Assembly: GCA_026874595.1 (NCBI GenBank)
Contig: CM049307.1
Coordinates: 28,187,079 to 28,251,078, forward strand
Direction: 5' to 3'
Source: Sipunculus nudus
Lineage: Eukaryota > Annelida > Sipuncula > Golfingiida > Sipunculidae
Length of the DNA stretch: 64,000 nucleotides
Positions 1-64,000 of this stretch are shown here, piece by piece. The notes under the pieces are model-generated. The model made no database searches and was not told the DNA's origin. It saw only the letters and a list, made by a program, of their open reading frames with translations. The first letter of the stretch is position 1; the number at the start of each line of letters is the position of its first letter. Made by a program: the position numbers and the translations under genes.

Positions 1-1088
1 AAAAATAAATCAGAAATTGAAAAGTGAGAAGGCAAGCATGAAGGACAAAAATAGGCAGAATCAAAGGACATAAATTCCACGAATTATCCACGGGTATCCC
101 TTATTTCATGCAAACACTTTTAGTAAAAAATAACCATAAAAAAGATCATCACTCATTTTTACACTAACGAAAATAAGGATTTTACACTGCAGTTCCAAAC
201 TCGTATGAACGATTTATCACGCACATACATGCTTATATGCGCACATGATTTTTAAGATTAAATCCTCAAAAACTACATGTACATCGGGTCTGTATAACCA
301 TTGTTTAACTGAATAATAGCAGTAAAGTATAATTGAACGGGTGGATACTGGTGGCTTTCTTGAGTCCATGCACAAACCTTTACTATAAATCGCCCACGTT
401 TATCTTTTCAGAAAATCGCCAAGTTCTGGGTCCAGGGGCTGACGTGTGCACCGGCCACTCCATTCAAATCAAATGGGTCAGTACCAGTATATCATACAGT
501 ACCACTAATGCCATTCATTGTTGCTTCATCTGGGTGTTTATACACATGATACAGACATAAATTGTGATGGTCTGCATCTGTAGTAATTATAGGACATGTC
601 GAGATAGGGTGATTTTCCATATAAGCGTTTTGCTAAATGTTTGCTTAGCAAGATTAAAAAGCCATTTTTTTATGTGTTCGATTGCCTCGCGGCAAACGCA
701 CGCGTCAGTTTTTTTTTTTTGAATTCAGCAGTGCTCGATGTCTGTCATAATGACAGAAAGGCATGCGATTGTCGTGCTGTACGCGCATACAAATTGAAAA
801 AAAACATGCTTTTGTCGCTCAGCAGAAACTGCCGCGGACATGGAAAGGCATAATTGTCCATCATTAGTTCTCTTCATAACTTTGTCAATGTATTGTTGGA
901 GTTGTAAAAAAGGTGAGAACACTATTTTTTTATGGTGATTTCGTACAAGCAAGATTTTTCTTTAACCATCCTTATACCTAGAACGATTATTTAACCATAA
1001 TTATAGCAAGATATAACAAATGGTGTTTTTAGAAATACTGATGTCCATGTATTTTGTGCGTGAACATAATGAGACTGGTTATTTTCAG
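1..1088. other. intron of the NPL-like gene, nothing recognised
   Basis: AT-rich. I searched for the N-terminal NPL exon and did not find a convincing one. A frame reading GWILVAFLSPCTN near 341-379 vaguely recalls the family start but has no donor in the right phase. Confidence 0.6.
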
Positions 1089-53945
<52,857 letters not shown>

Positions 53946-54457
53946 CGTCAACAGTAATCACAAACAATCAGCTGACTGGATTAGCATGACTGTCCTTAAC
54001 AAAACGGGTCGTGGGGTAATGCTTTAAAAAATCAGGCTGTATCATTAATTTCCCCTCCAAACTCCTACTGCACCTGCACAGTAATTTCTCCCAGAGACGC
54101 CAAATGTCTCCCTAAATGCCTTCTGAAAACGTATTGAAGGTCATTCTTTTTTCACGTTGAAAGGGTGATACCTGATGTAAGGACTTTTGCTAAAATATAA
54201 AGAAATACATGTAGCCGTGGTTATGAAGCGATATAGAGTGAATCCAATAGAAAGCGCGGGGACAAACAAGAACACTGTGTCCATGAGTATTACATACGGG
54301 CGCCTCGTCATTTATATCCTCGACATAAGGGGGCTGTTTCGATGAAACTTTTTTTCATTAAAAAATATATCAATCGCTCATTAAAAAGAAATATCTAATT
54401 GTAATTGTCCCAGGGAAATTTGCATGGTTCTAATGACGTGAAGTCACCAAAACCAAA

Positions 54458-54463
54458 AATAAA
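54458..54463 (+). terminator. candidate polyadenylation signal of the NPL-like gene
   Basis: First AATAAA I saw downstream of the stop, about 510 bases after it, giving a 3' UTR of plausible length. A candidate only; no transcript evidence. Confidence 0.4.
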
Positions 54464-54479
54464 AGAGTGTGCTACCAGT

Positions 54480-57400
54480 GACGGCACACACTGGTTAGAG
54501 TCACAATTCATGGTGTTTTGAAAACTCATATTTTAAACAATTCTCATGTATGTATAAGAGAAATAAATGAATATTCAAATCTATCTGTGCAATTTTTATT
54601 ATATTCTTCAACAGCGATTTACAAGTTGTGCATGAAACTCAATGGACAAAGTCATTTCTGGACAAAATTTGTACCCAAACAGCCAGTGAACGTAAGGATT
54701 AAGAGTTAAAGCGACCATACATAATCTTTTGCACTAAGCCCATGTTATAACATCTCAGCGTCCTTTAGCTCCTCATCCAAACAATACAGAATACAAAACA
54801 AGGATCAATTTTCATATTTTTACACAACATCAACTTAAACAGATGATTAATGACTTCAAATCATTCAGAGTATTAGCACGATAAACAGCACCATGTGACC
54901 ATCTGAAAACACCCAGGAACAAATGAATGGTAGATAATGGAACACAATATCCAATTTTACGGAACTTTGAATTATATCTGTAATAAATTAATGTGTAACG
55001 ATGAAATTACATGTACATCTTAATATTTCCTTCAACAAAGTTTTGAAGTATGTTAAAAATAATTACATATTTCTATTATAGAAATATAATATATACAACT
55101 ATATCCATCACCATGGCAACATTACACAAGGCACAATGCGTCTGTTTATACGTGCAGGGTCGATACATTCAAGATCAGTGACTTCTATATATGTTACACC
55201 ATGGCATGCTTTCCTTTGCTTTAATGTGACTATCATCTGGGACCCCAGAATTCATGAAGCCTCGATAGTCGGTATCCTCCGTCAGTATACCACACATGTA
55301 TTGTTATTTGTTTTACTTAAAAATGTAATATTTTGGACAACGTACAAAAATAACCCTTCACAGTTCCATTTCAAACTTCAAAATCTCTTACCAGCTTTGT
55401 CAGATGTATTGCCGACATGGTTATAAGTCATAAATGGCGAGCGCTTACCAAACTGTGGTATAAGCCGCTAATAACAAAAGACCAATTTTATAAAAAAAAT
55501 TAAAATCCAATAAATCACTTCTGAAATAAAATTCAATCTATTGATGAAAATATCATAATATATTCATTATGGAGCATAGGATTGATTAAACATTGCTAAT
55601 TTGAGGCAGCACGGTATACGCTAATAATATTCTACAGACACTGATGAAAAGAAGGGGAGATAGGTATGCCAGGAGGCAGAAGTGTTAGATTCCGGTGTAT
55701 TTACGTCATAACAAAAAGAGGAATTCTTGTACGGCTCCACCATCGCATATTAACTTCACACTTGGCGGTTGGGTATACGATTACAACTTTTTATTCATCT
55801 GGATTGAAAGGTTAAAGGGGTCCAATCACCTATAAAGCATTTTGAATTAACACGACAAATAGCTTCTTCCCATTAAAACAAATCTGCACCTGCCGAAATA
55901 TTTCCTTGAAACCGTTTGCTTACTCCTGTAAACAAGTGGTAAAAACAGTGGGCCGGGCGCGATCACCGATTTCAACATAAACACAGCACGTTGGGCTGTG
56001 TGCACCGCGGACCCCTTACACGTGTCAATCAGGAGATGCCCTGACTGACTTGGCCCAAAAATGTAATAAATGTTCCCGCTGACTGTTGCGGCTAAAATCT
56101 GACCTCCGAGGCCTTGTTATTATAAACAGACACACGTGAACTGTGTTTACCAACACGCAAAGCCATAACAAGGTTTTAAACAGGCGTATGCGAGGTTCTG
56201 AGACTGTGTGCGGGGATAGGTTTGCTGGGAAACTTTTGTATAAAGCAAAACTGAACTGACTGTGAAAGAATGACATAATATTGCGCCTGATTATGTCCCC
56301 TTAAAATGTTTTGGCGAGTCTGGTTTGATGACAAACATCATAAACACAGTCAGTCTCTGAAGGCAAACATTAAGATCCTATGTACACATGGGCCTAAAAA
56401 TAATCAAAGATTATAAAAAAACGCTTTGATCTAGACGCAACAACTCGAGCCAGATTGTTCGGCTAAATCCCTGTCATTTTTGTAAAATATACCTTGTTTG
56501 CAGACTGCCGATTAGCCGAATTCAGGTTTCTGTTTTGTTTCTTTTGGGATTTGTACTATTCTTCGGAAAAGGTAGCTATCTCCAATATCAAATGATATGC
56601 CCTGAAAGAGGAATTGTACTCAAATGCTTTTGGGGCACATGAGCACGGACTGAATCCTCTGGTTCAGACCCATGGAAGTTTACCTGCAGAGCCCGGGAGT
56701 CGACTGACAGAAACATGAACATGTCACCGTCACCTTCAGCTTGGTCTATCGAGTTTAACATCTCCACACTGCGTAATTCAGAAAATCTTTATCATCTTTT
56801 GGGTGTTGCCTAATTGTTTTAAAACCCACAGTATTGGAGAACGATTCAAAAAGTTCACAATGCTTCCAATGCAGTATTCTCTGTTATCAACTGCTGCGTA
56901 GACACTTTCCAGCATTCACTTTCCTAATATGTTAATTCTGGAAACTTTCACATGGTAGACGAGTTTTACAAGATATAATCATTTTATTTGATTGACACTG
57001 CCTTGACTAGTGCGTTACCAGCACGGGCACCTAACACAATCAGTGATGGTGGTAGGGGGGGGGGGATATATTGAAACGGATATTTCAAGAGTTGATAAGT
57101 ACACGTGGAAACGGGACGCTACGAAATGTTTTAAAAATAAGTTAAACATGCACTCAAAATAAGGAAAACCAGTTTGAATGAAGATATGATGAAACGACGA
57201 TTTTGGAGTCCTCCCCCCCCCCCCCCCCCCCCCGCCGTTTCACGTGCCTGCAAAGACCGCTAAGTATGATTTAATAAATGGTACTTGTTTGGTGAAAACA
57301 CTAACAGCAGCAGACATGGCTAGGTAATAATAAAATATAAAATATGAATCTGACTGAAATAAATTTCTAATTGGCTGTTCGTGATACAAACTGACGGTCA

Positions 57401-58786
57401 CGATACCTTATTAATCACTTGAAAATCAGGATGGATTCACATACTAAACCGGCAGATTCCAATTTACCAACTACATGGGCACACGTGAACAGGTTATACA
57501 GTCCGGACATGAACGCACTCTTCAATAGACCGTGAACATAGACTGTCGCTTGCTGTGCTACACACACTGGGAGGGAACTTTAATTATAGGATGAAGACTG
57601 TCCTTGAACTGTCAAGAAACTCGACAAATATGGCTCCCTGGTGACTTCCGGATTCCCAAGGGGTTTAGCTATTTCAGTGATAATCAAACCTTCATGCGAG
57701 AGAGTAACTTGCCAACTATGTCTTAATAAATGTGTTCGTGTATTTTCTTTGTCCTTACTATATCCAGCAGTTTCGCTTTATTTTAGTGTCACGAAAGACG
57801 CTCTTGAACAAAATAGTCCAAGTAAGAAAAAAATTTAGCCCAGAACTCTTCTTTTGTCCTCTGGTCGCTAAATTGTTGGATTTATTTTCATTTACGTGCA
57901 TATTCCCCTGCCATAGTTTAAGAGTCGATATTCAGTCTCGCATACGTAGACCTCTTTATCCTCAAAAGCAACGATATTGTTATAATCTCGCGCTAACTAG
58001 TTCCTTTCAGCTGTAGGCGCTGTGTTTTTGTCCGGTCATGACAGTACAATGGTTCTATCTTTTTGTGCGGTTTAAGCAAACTAATGAGGCTGGTTTAATT
58101 GTCCTAAATATACAGTCGTGTTGACGTTAGGTGCTGTTTTCGTAAATTTCATACGGTGATTCTTACATAACCAATTGTAGAAAGCAAATTGTGCTCTGTC
58201 ACCTCAAACATTCTGATTTGGCAGTTCCTTTTAGCCTCATATCAACTTTATCATATGATGGTTAATGTCACACACACAAGACACAATGTCCAAACGTTCT
58301 AGGATCAGCATCCCCGGCGGCTTCAAACGGCATACACAGAAATACATTTTATAAAAGTGAATGACACTTCAACTAATTTGTCTCGAATCCATATTGGTCT
58401 CTAATCGATATCACTCAATCAATCAAGATCTGTGTTTGTATTGGCATCGTTTAGAGGCTCAATTGAATAACAAATCCACGTTACCCTCGAACCTTCTCCC
58501 TGTACACTTCATCAGGGATCGCGGACAGTTTTAATAATCAGGACATTGTGATTAACGAACTCTTGATATGTTTTTAATCTAAAATCCTCATTTAAGCCAC
58601 TTTTTATCAATTAGAAGAATATATGGCAGTATGTCCGCAATTACGTGTCAAAGTTTGACTTCATAAACAGAAAGTTCGTCCGATTATCACTTACAGTATG
58701 ACAAATCATTACTCAAAAATGAATGACTTCACTCAATTAGTGCGTTCACTTTTCCGTCTTTTAGAGTGTTCCCGGTACTTTCGGAG
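54480..58786. other. intergenic region between the NPL-like gene and GPCR 3' ends
   Basis: The two genes converge here. Several AATAAA matches exist on both strands. The part near 58786 is presumably GPCR 3' UTR. No other gene supported. Confidence 0.5.
57213..57233. repeat. C homopolymer
   Basis: Twenty-one C with no interruption. Confidence 0.9.
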
Positions 58787-59456
58787 TCATAAAGACGTCA
58801 CCACTGTATTATTGTGCCCGTTCAGAGGACGTCCTTTTATAATGGTGCGTCGACAAAAACAGCTTTGAACAATAGCCAACATGTACTTTCTGAATTGTTC
58901 AGAGAAATAGCAATAAATGAATGGATTAACGCAGCTGTTGGACGAGCCGAGCCATTGAGCCACGGGTATGATGTACTTCCTCAAAGTGTTATACTCCTGT
59001 CGTGTGGGGCGAGGGCCGAAAAACAGGCGCAGGCGGATGGCGTAAAGCGGCAGCCAGGAGAAGGCGAAAAGTAGTGCGACGACCAGGAGCATGCGCACAA
59101 TGCGTATCTTGCGCGCCTGAATGTTCTTCTCTGCCTGTGAGCCCCGGATGCCGGCGACGTTCCTGCGCCAGACTTTGATACCAATCATGAGGTAGCAGAC
59201 TATGATGAAGATCAGCGGGATCAGATAACACGTGAGGAATACTGCCCCAAGGAAGAAACCCTTCCTTGCCTCGCTGCTGCTCCAAGCTTCCCGGCACAGG
59301 GTCACGTTGACACCGCGGATGTTGCGGGTTTCTTGTGTGTAAACCATCGCCCATGGTGTCATGATCCCTATCGGCGCCAACCAGATGACAATGATCACTC
59401 CAAACGCAACCTTAGGCTGGATCAGTGACGAGTGGGGGTAAAATATCGTCACGTAT
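58787..59456 (-). CDS. class A GPCR, terminal exon (DRY to C-terminus), peptide-receptor type
   Basis: Acceptor ttttttcag ends at 59457. The exon completes the Arg of a split D-R-Y motif and reads (R)YVTIFYP, then 222 residues to TGA at 58787-58789. Residue positions from that Arg: TM4 about 18-40; ECL2 with an N-glycosylation site (NVT, 51) and the disulfide Cys (55) in LCREAW; TM5 about 68-92; a short basic third loop; TM6 with FSWLP (133-137); TM7 with NPFIY (178-182); helix 8 EQFRKYM with CFC palmitoylation-type cysteines. The CREAW and QWLGSSNSCVNPFIYCYF features recall NPFF/SIFamide-like neuropeptide receptors, but the ligand cannot be fixed. TM1-3 exons were not found up to 64000. Confidence 0.9.
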
Positions 59457-59890
59457 CTGAAAAAAATAATCACGTTACTGACGCTAGAAACAAAACAACG
59501 TCACCTATCTGAAACGAAAACTAAAATATCACGTTACAGACGCGAGAAATAAAATATCGTCACGTATCTGAAACGAAAAATAAAATGTCACGTTACTGAC
59601 GAGAGGAATAAGATAACGACCCGTATCTGAAACGAAAACTAAAATATCACGTTAAAGACGCGAGAAATAAAATATCGTCACGTATCTGAAACGAAAAATA
59701 AAATGTCACGTTACTGACGCGAGAATTAAAATATTGTCAAATATTTTGTTTCTTAATCGGGGAATGAAATATGATGACGTTTCTGAACAGGGAAATAAAA
59801 TATCGTCACGTATCTGAAACGAAGAATAAAATATCATAGTTCTGAAAAGGGACGTCACGTGTCTGAAACGGAAAAATGAAATATACAAAT
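59440..59890. repeat. minisatellite (about 59-bp unit, 118-bp dimer) including copies of the GPCR splice acceptor
   Basis: Units begin near 59440, 59492, 59550, 59609 and 59668, followed by degenerate units to about 59890. Alternate units resemble each other most (59550 with 59668; 59492 with 59609), giving a 118-base higher-order period. The first unit overlaps the GPCR exon start, so its acceptor and first coding bases (taaaatatcgtcacgtatct on the plus strand) recur, exact or nearly so, in later units. Confidence 0.88.
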
Positions 59891-59897
59891 CAATGAA

Positions 59898-59899
59898 GT

Positions 59900-59951
<52 letters not shown>
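59898..59951. repeat. (TA)n array
   Basis: TA repeats with two interruptions, directly after the acceptor-derived minisatellite. Confidence 0.9.
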
Positions 59952-59959
59952 CAGCATGT

Positions 59960-62900
59960 ACTTACCAGATATATAATGTGATGTAGGATGTTTTGCGTAT
60001 CATCAAGGCTTCATATTATAGATTATATGTTTAATTACAAGATGAAGTGAATACAGGTAATTTGGTACAAGCCTTCCTGTACTCGGCTCACTTTCTATAC
60101 CTCCACTTGATCTAGGAAGATCACCTGAAAGCTGGTGAGACACCAAACTGAACCATGTACATCATCATTTTATTGAAAATTAGCACGGCAGGCTAAACCT
60201 TGTTGTTGTAAACTTAAAGTATCTTCAATTTATAATGCATGAGAATGTTCAGTCAAGCAAGTGAATATAAATAATTAATACGCATTTGTCTTTTTTTTCT
60301 AGGCAAAGCTTACCTGCTTCTGTTCTGATTTTGCCTTCGAAATAAGGACCACGTATCGGTGGTGCGCTCTTCTAGGACAAGTTTGTTTTATTTTGCAGGA
60401 TTATGCCCTATTAAAATGAATAATTAATAATTTTGATATTCCCGCAATAGGTACCCCTATTTCTTTTGTGTTTTTAGGTCCTTCACGCCTGTGGCTTTTG
60501 TTTCAGGAGGCGCCTTTCGGATTTTCCTGCATTCCGAACTCACTTGCCACAGAGCGTATTGTGGTCACAGGTCCACTCTATTCCCCATTAAACCAAATAC
60601 TTCCCTCAACAGGAATAAAAGCTTTTTAATTCAAAACGAAGACCACATGACTCAGCTTTGAATAGGAGGGCTTTTCAGTAAGGGTAACACTACGACCCGT
60701 AACACGGCCACCGTTTGACTTTTTATCGGTTTACAGGTATATTGATTTCTATACATTCATAAATATTATAACAATGGCTTCAGTTTATGGATTGTTTGAA
60801 AAAGGGTTGTCCAAAGATCCACTTTAACAGAGTTTTTTGGGGGGTGGGGGGTGGAACCACACCTTTTTTAAGAACCGCAATCTCCAGGGACTTTAAAACA
60901 TATAAATATATTACCAGTACTTCATTTAGCTTTTAGGGATTCTAAAAACAAACCAGATTCTGCACTTGAAGCCTAGAAACCTATAACAGAATCAGTCATG
61001 TGTCCAAGTGTACACTAATCATGTATATACACTGCCACGCTTCAGTGACCCGGTTTGACAGTGGCAGAACAATTACTTACAAATAGGAGACTTCTACATG
61101 GGGACATAGTAATTCTTCTTTTGTCATAATGGTATATATATATATATAGTCGATTCTGATTCCCTCTGATTACCTTAATTTTACTGAGGACAGAACAACG
61201 AACCAAGGCTGATGTTATTTCTTTGCTCTAGACTTGCACCGGAAGCTGTAAACCTGCCATTAATCTGGGAGCATCAACAGTTTCCATCAACTTCATGACA
61301 ATAAAGAAAGCTCAGGGCGAGCATTTAATACTAAAGGAGTATATTTGCCTGAACCTGTCTTTCCACATTGGCAGCTTTTAGTTGCATTTTCGCGTGCAAG
61401 AGCCTTCAGTGACATTTCATCAAATGACAACTAAAAACGAGTTATCTTTCATAAACTTTCGCTTTTTTATATACAGTCATATAATTTTATCCGACTAATT
61501 TCACAGTATTGATGACCTATATATACAATTGCCGTCACTCTGGCATGGATGATGTCGTGCCCATGTTGTTTATATAAAAAAAATTATCATGGTAAATTAG
61601 TATACCGTATATACCGGAGAATCCTAGCACAAGTCATATTTATATAATGAACTTTCCATGGGTGCATCTAGTATATAATTAATACAAGCGGTTACTTTGG
61701 TGTTGTATGTTAATAACAACTGGTTGACTGATGGATGAAACTATTTTAAACAAGCGCACAGAGAGCAAAAATACCCTGTCAAGAAAGATATATATATAAA
61801 AATATGTCTTTAGTCTTCTGCTTCACCGTTTTATTAATCGCAGATAAGATGGCGTTCTATTTAGGTATTTTAGTACTGGAATCATGCTCTGTGTTGGTTT
61901 AAACAATGCCGGCCGCTTTAATTTCGCGATATAGACATCATTTGAGTCGAATGAATATCACCGTCAGCGTATTAAAAGAAAGTGAAAACTCGAGTTGCCT
62001 TTATCTTATCATAAACCGAACTTTGTTGGCTGTGGCATTAATGATTACTTGACCTTCACACAGTCATAAAGTGCATAAAGTTTGCCTACAGTTCATGTTA
62101 TGATATATTTACTAATAATTTTTTTATCATAAAGGATGATGCTTAGATTGCCATTTGGAGGGAGTGATATTTGGACTTGGGTTCAAAAGAAATTGGGTTA
62201 CGTGAATACAGGTGCTCTTATTTATAAGCCTTGGCAAAGCAAGGCGTGCATTATGGAGGATATACTGGAATGAGGAAAGCGCTGGAATCGTTATATACAC
62301 ACCGTTCTGGACACTTTAGAATTCTTAAACAATTTTTTAGTTAACACATATATTAAAATTTGCTAATCACGGTAAATGATCAATTCGATAATGTAATTAA
62401 TTGTATAAAATAGGCTTATATGGTAACCATTTTAGCCTTAAATATGTTATATTCAAACCTATAAATTATCCTTTATTGTCTTATATTAACATTAATACAC
62501 AGAAATGCTATGAACTTTGGTATAATAGGATTGCAAGCACTAGCTTTGTTAAGCGGAGCCTAACAATTATAATTTGTCATAAATAGGTTCGTATAAAAGC
62601 ACGTATTATAAACTGAAAGTATTTACTTGAAATAATCAAATTACAGATATCCAAGGTACCTAATCACAATGCTTTCACCAAAAAGCTTACAAATAACATT
62701 GGTGTATAATCACACTCATGATAAAATGTTTTATTTTTACAAGTCATCTATACAGCACTTCTATAACTGGATGTATACAAACGCCAAGCGATAACACCCC
62801 CCCCCCCCGCCGATAATGGGGGATCTGCGATGGATTGTACATCCTTGTGAATAAGGTAATTTTCAAAAATATTCATCAGGTGCAAATTTATGACCGAGGA

Positions 62901-64000
62901 CTCATATTGTGCTTAAATATCAGCTTTTGAAAATCAGCATTATTGGAGATCTAGCACAAAAGAAAATGGCAGAAGGAAGAAGAAAATGACAGTTAATGAT
63001 TTTACACCATGGTGGACCTAAGTCGGTCCATGCACAAAACATTTTTAACCAAATATGAATACAGAAATGAACTCATCAAACCCTATAACCCTCCCGTCAG
63101 GTTTAAATATATTACAGTAACATATGAGATTTTTACATATCAAAAAGCTGTAAGGGCAAACAACGAATGCTAAGTATTCTATCATGTTTGTTATTTCTTT
63201 TTCACTTTTTTCTCAAATAAAAAATGACTCGGGCCACACAAAGGCCACACAAAAGATACATATTTTGTCAAACACAAAGTGCACAAGATTCATGATTTTC
63301 CTACTCTCAACCATTGACTCTGGTTTATTGGTATATCCTTCATAAACGCTAATCTGAAAAAAAATCTAACACTGATACTATCTGGTGCATTTAACAAACA
63401 GATTTCATACACGTTTTAACGATGCCTTGCTGATGCACTGTACAGCGATCTCTTTTACAGAATTCATTTAAAAAGTTGATAGGTTTTGTGTTCATAATTA
63501 AATGAAATTAACTATAATTCTTGAAGAGCCCCAATCTGTTATTGTCATATTGAACGTCATTTGTATTTGATTACTAGGTATATATTCTCTTTGGTAGACA
63601 CATGCTTTGCCATATAAAATGAATCCCACGTTTTCAGTGTCTATAGATCCCGGGGCCCATATGTTACATACAAGCGCATGGCATAGAACTATATCAAAGG
63701 CTAGGCAGGTGTATTTGTAGCTTGTGCCTTCCACTGTAATACATCTGAGCCTATTTGCTACAATGCCATTCCCAGTGAGGGAACGGTTTATATAACCACA
63801 TAACTTCACATTTCCTTTTAATTAATAAACGTTAATATAATTCATTCCAATGTTGTCGACCATATCCTGAAATGCTAGCGCATACTCATATAACGTAGGA
63901 TCAAAAGTTTGGTTCCTCAAAATCAATATCAAATTTAATTAAATGCTTTTATTAAAAATAGTTAAAAAATGTCAATCGGTTAGGTTGGGTTTAATTATAT
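59960..64000. other. probable upstream intron of the GPCR gene
   Basis: No exon encoding TM1-3 was recognised on the minus strand. It contains AT runs, a C run at 62799 and a 103-codon minus frame at 63498-63809 of unknown nature. Confidence 0.45.

Noticed and set aside
333-560. Frame with WILVAFLSPCTN resembling the N-terminal strand of NPL
   Set aside because: It would need a deletion to align, and no donor of the required phase follows. Probably chance.
58981-59354. Other long frames over the GPCR exon on both strands
   Set aside because: Shadows of the receptor frame, which alone shows seven-helix motifs.

Overview
This is a window of an animal nuclear genome, most likely from a bivalve mollusc. 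The genes have GT-AG introns and are spread thinly over AT-rich, microsatellite-rich DNA. Much of the non-coding DNA is mobile elements of a kind familiar from bivalves: GTCY-microsatellite, tandem-core, hairpin-ended elements like oyster 'pearl' and other Helentron-derived elements. There are no prokaryotic features. The bivalve assignment is an inference from repeat style and gene content.

Three protein-coding genes can be supported. (1) A plus-strand N-acetylneuraminate lyase (NPL/NanA-type aldolase) homologue covers most of the window. Nine exons at 1089-1159, 14134-14221, 17532-17589, 19417-19492, 20722-20814, 43987-44141, 45061-45186, 51195-51234 and 53770-53945 join in one frame, encoding about 293 residues plus a split first codon. 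The first exon (roughly 20 residues) lies left of the window. The Schiff-base Lys and catalytic Tyr are kept, but part of the pyruvate-carboxylate motif and the sugar pocket are changed. (2) A complete minus-strand, three-exon, 145-residue tryparedoxin/nucleoredoxin-like protein (5702 down to 2681) sits nested and antisense inside an NPL intron and has its own TATA box. (3) The last coding exon of a class A, peptide-receptor-like GPCR lies on the minus strand (59456 down to 58787). Its upstream exons were not found and are probably right of the window.

Layout. 1-14 kb: NPL intron holding the nested redox gene, a Helentron-like element (7.78-9.62 kb) and a 5'-truncated LINE. 14-21 kb: four NPL exons with a second decayed LINE, a second-family Helentron-like element, a purine microsatellite and a tRNA-derived SINE. 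20.8-44 kb: a 23-kb intron with AT arrays, MITE-like elements, a CT/GTCT array, a nested and head-to-tail stack of Helentron-like elements (30-37.4 kb), TIR elements and a G-run minisatellite (41 kb). 44-54 kb: the last four NPL exons, tRNA-like SINE units, two more Helentron-like elements and a TAA-flanked TIR element. 54-64 kb: intergenic DNA, the GPCR exon, a minisatellite built from that exon's own splice acceptor, and an AT-rich remainder.

The genes do not form a pathway or operon. The main interest is structural: a partly duplicated NPL exon, a splice site amplified into a minisatellite, nested rolling-circle-type elements, and an NPL homologue with an altered active site.
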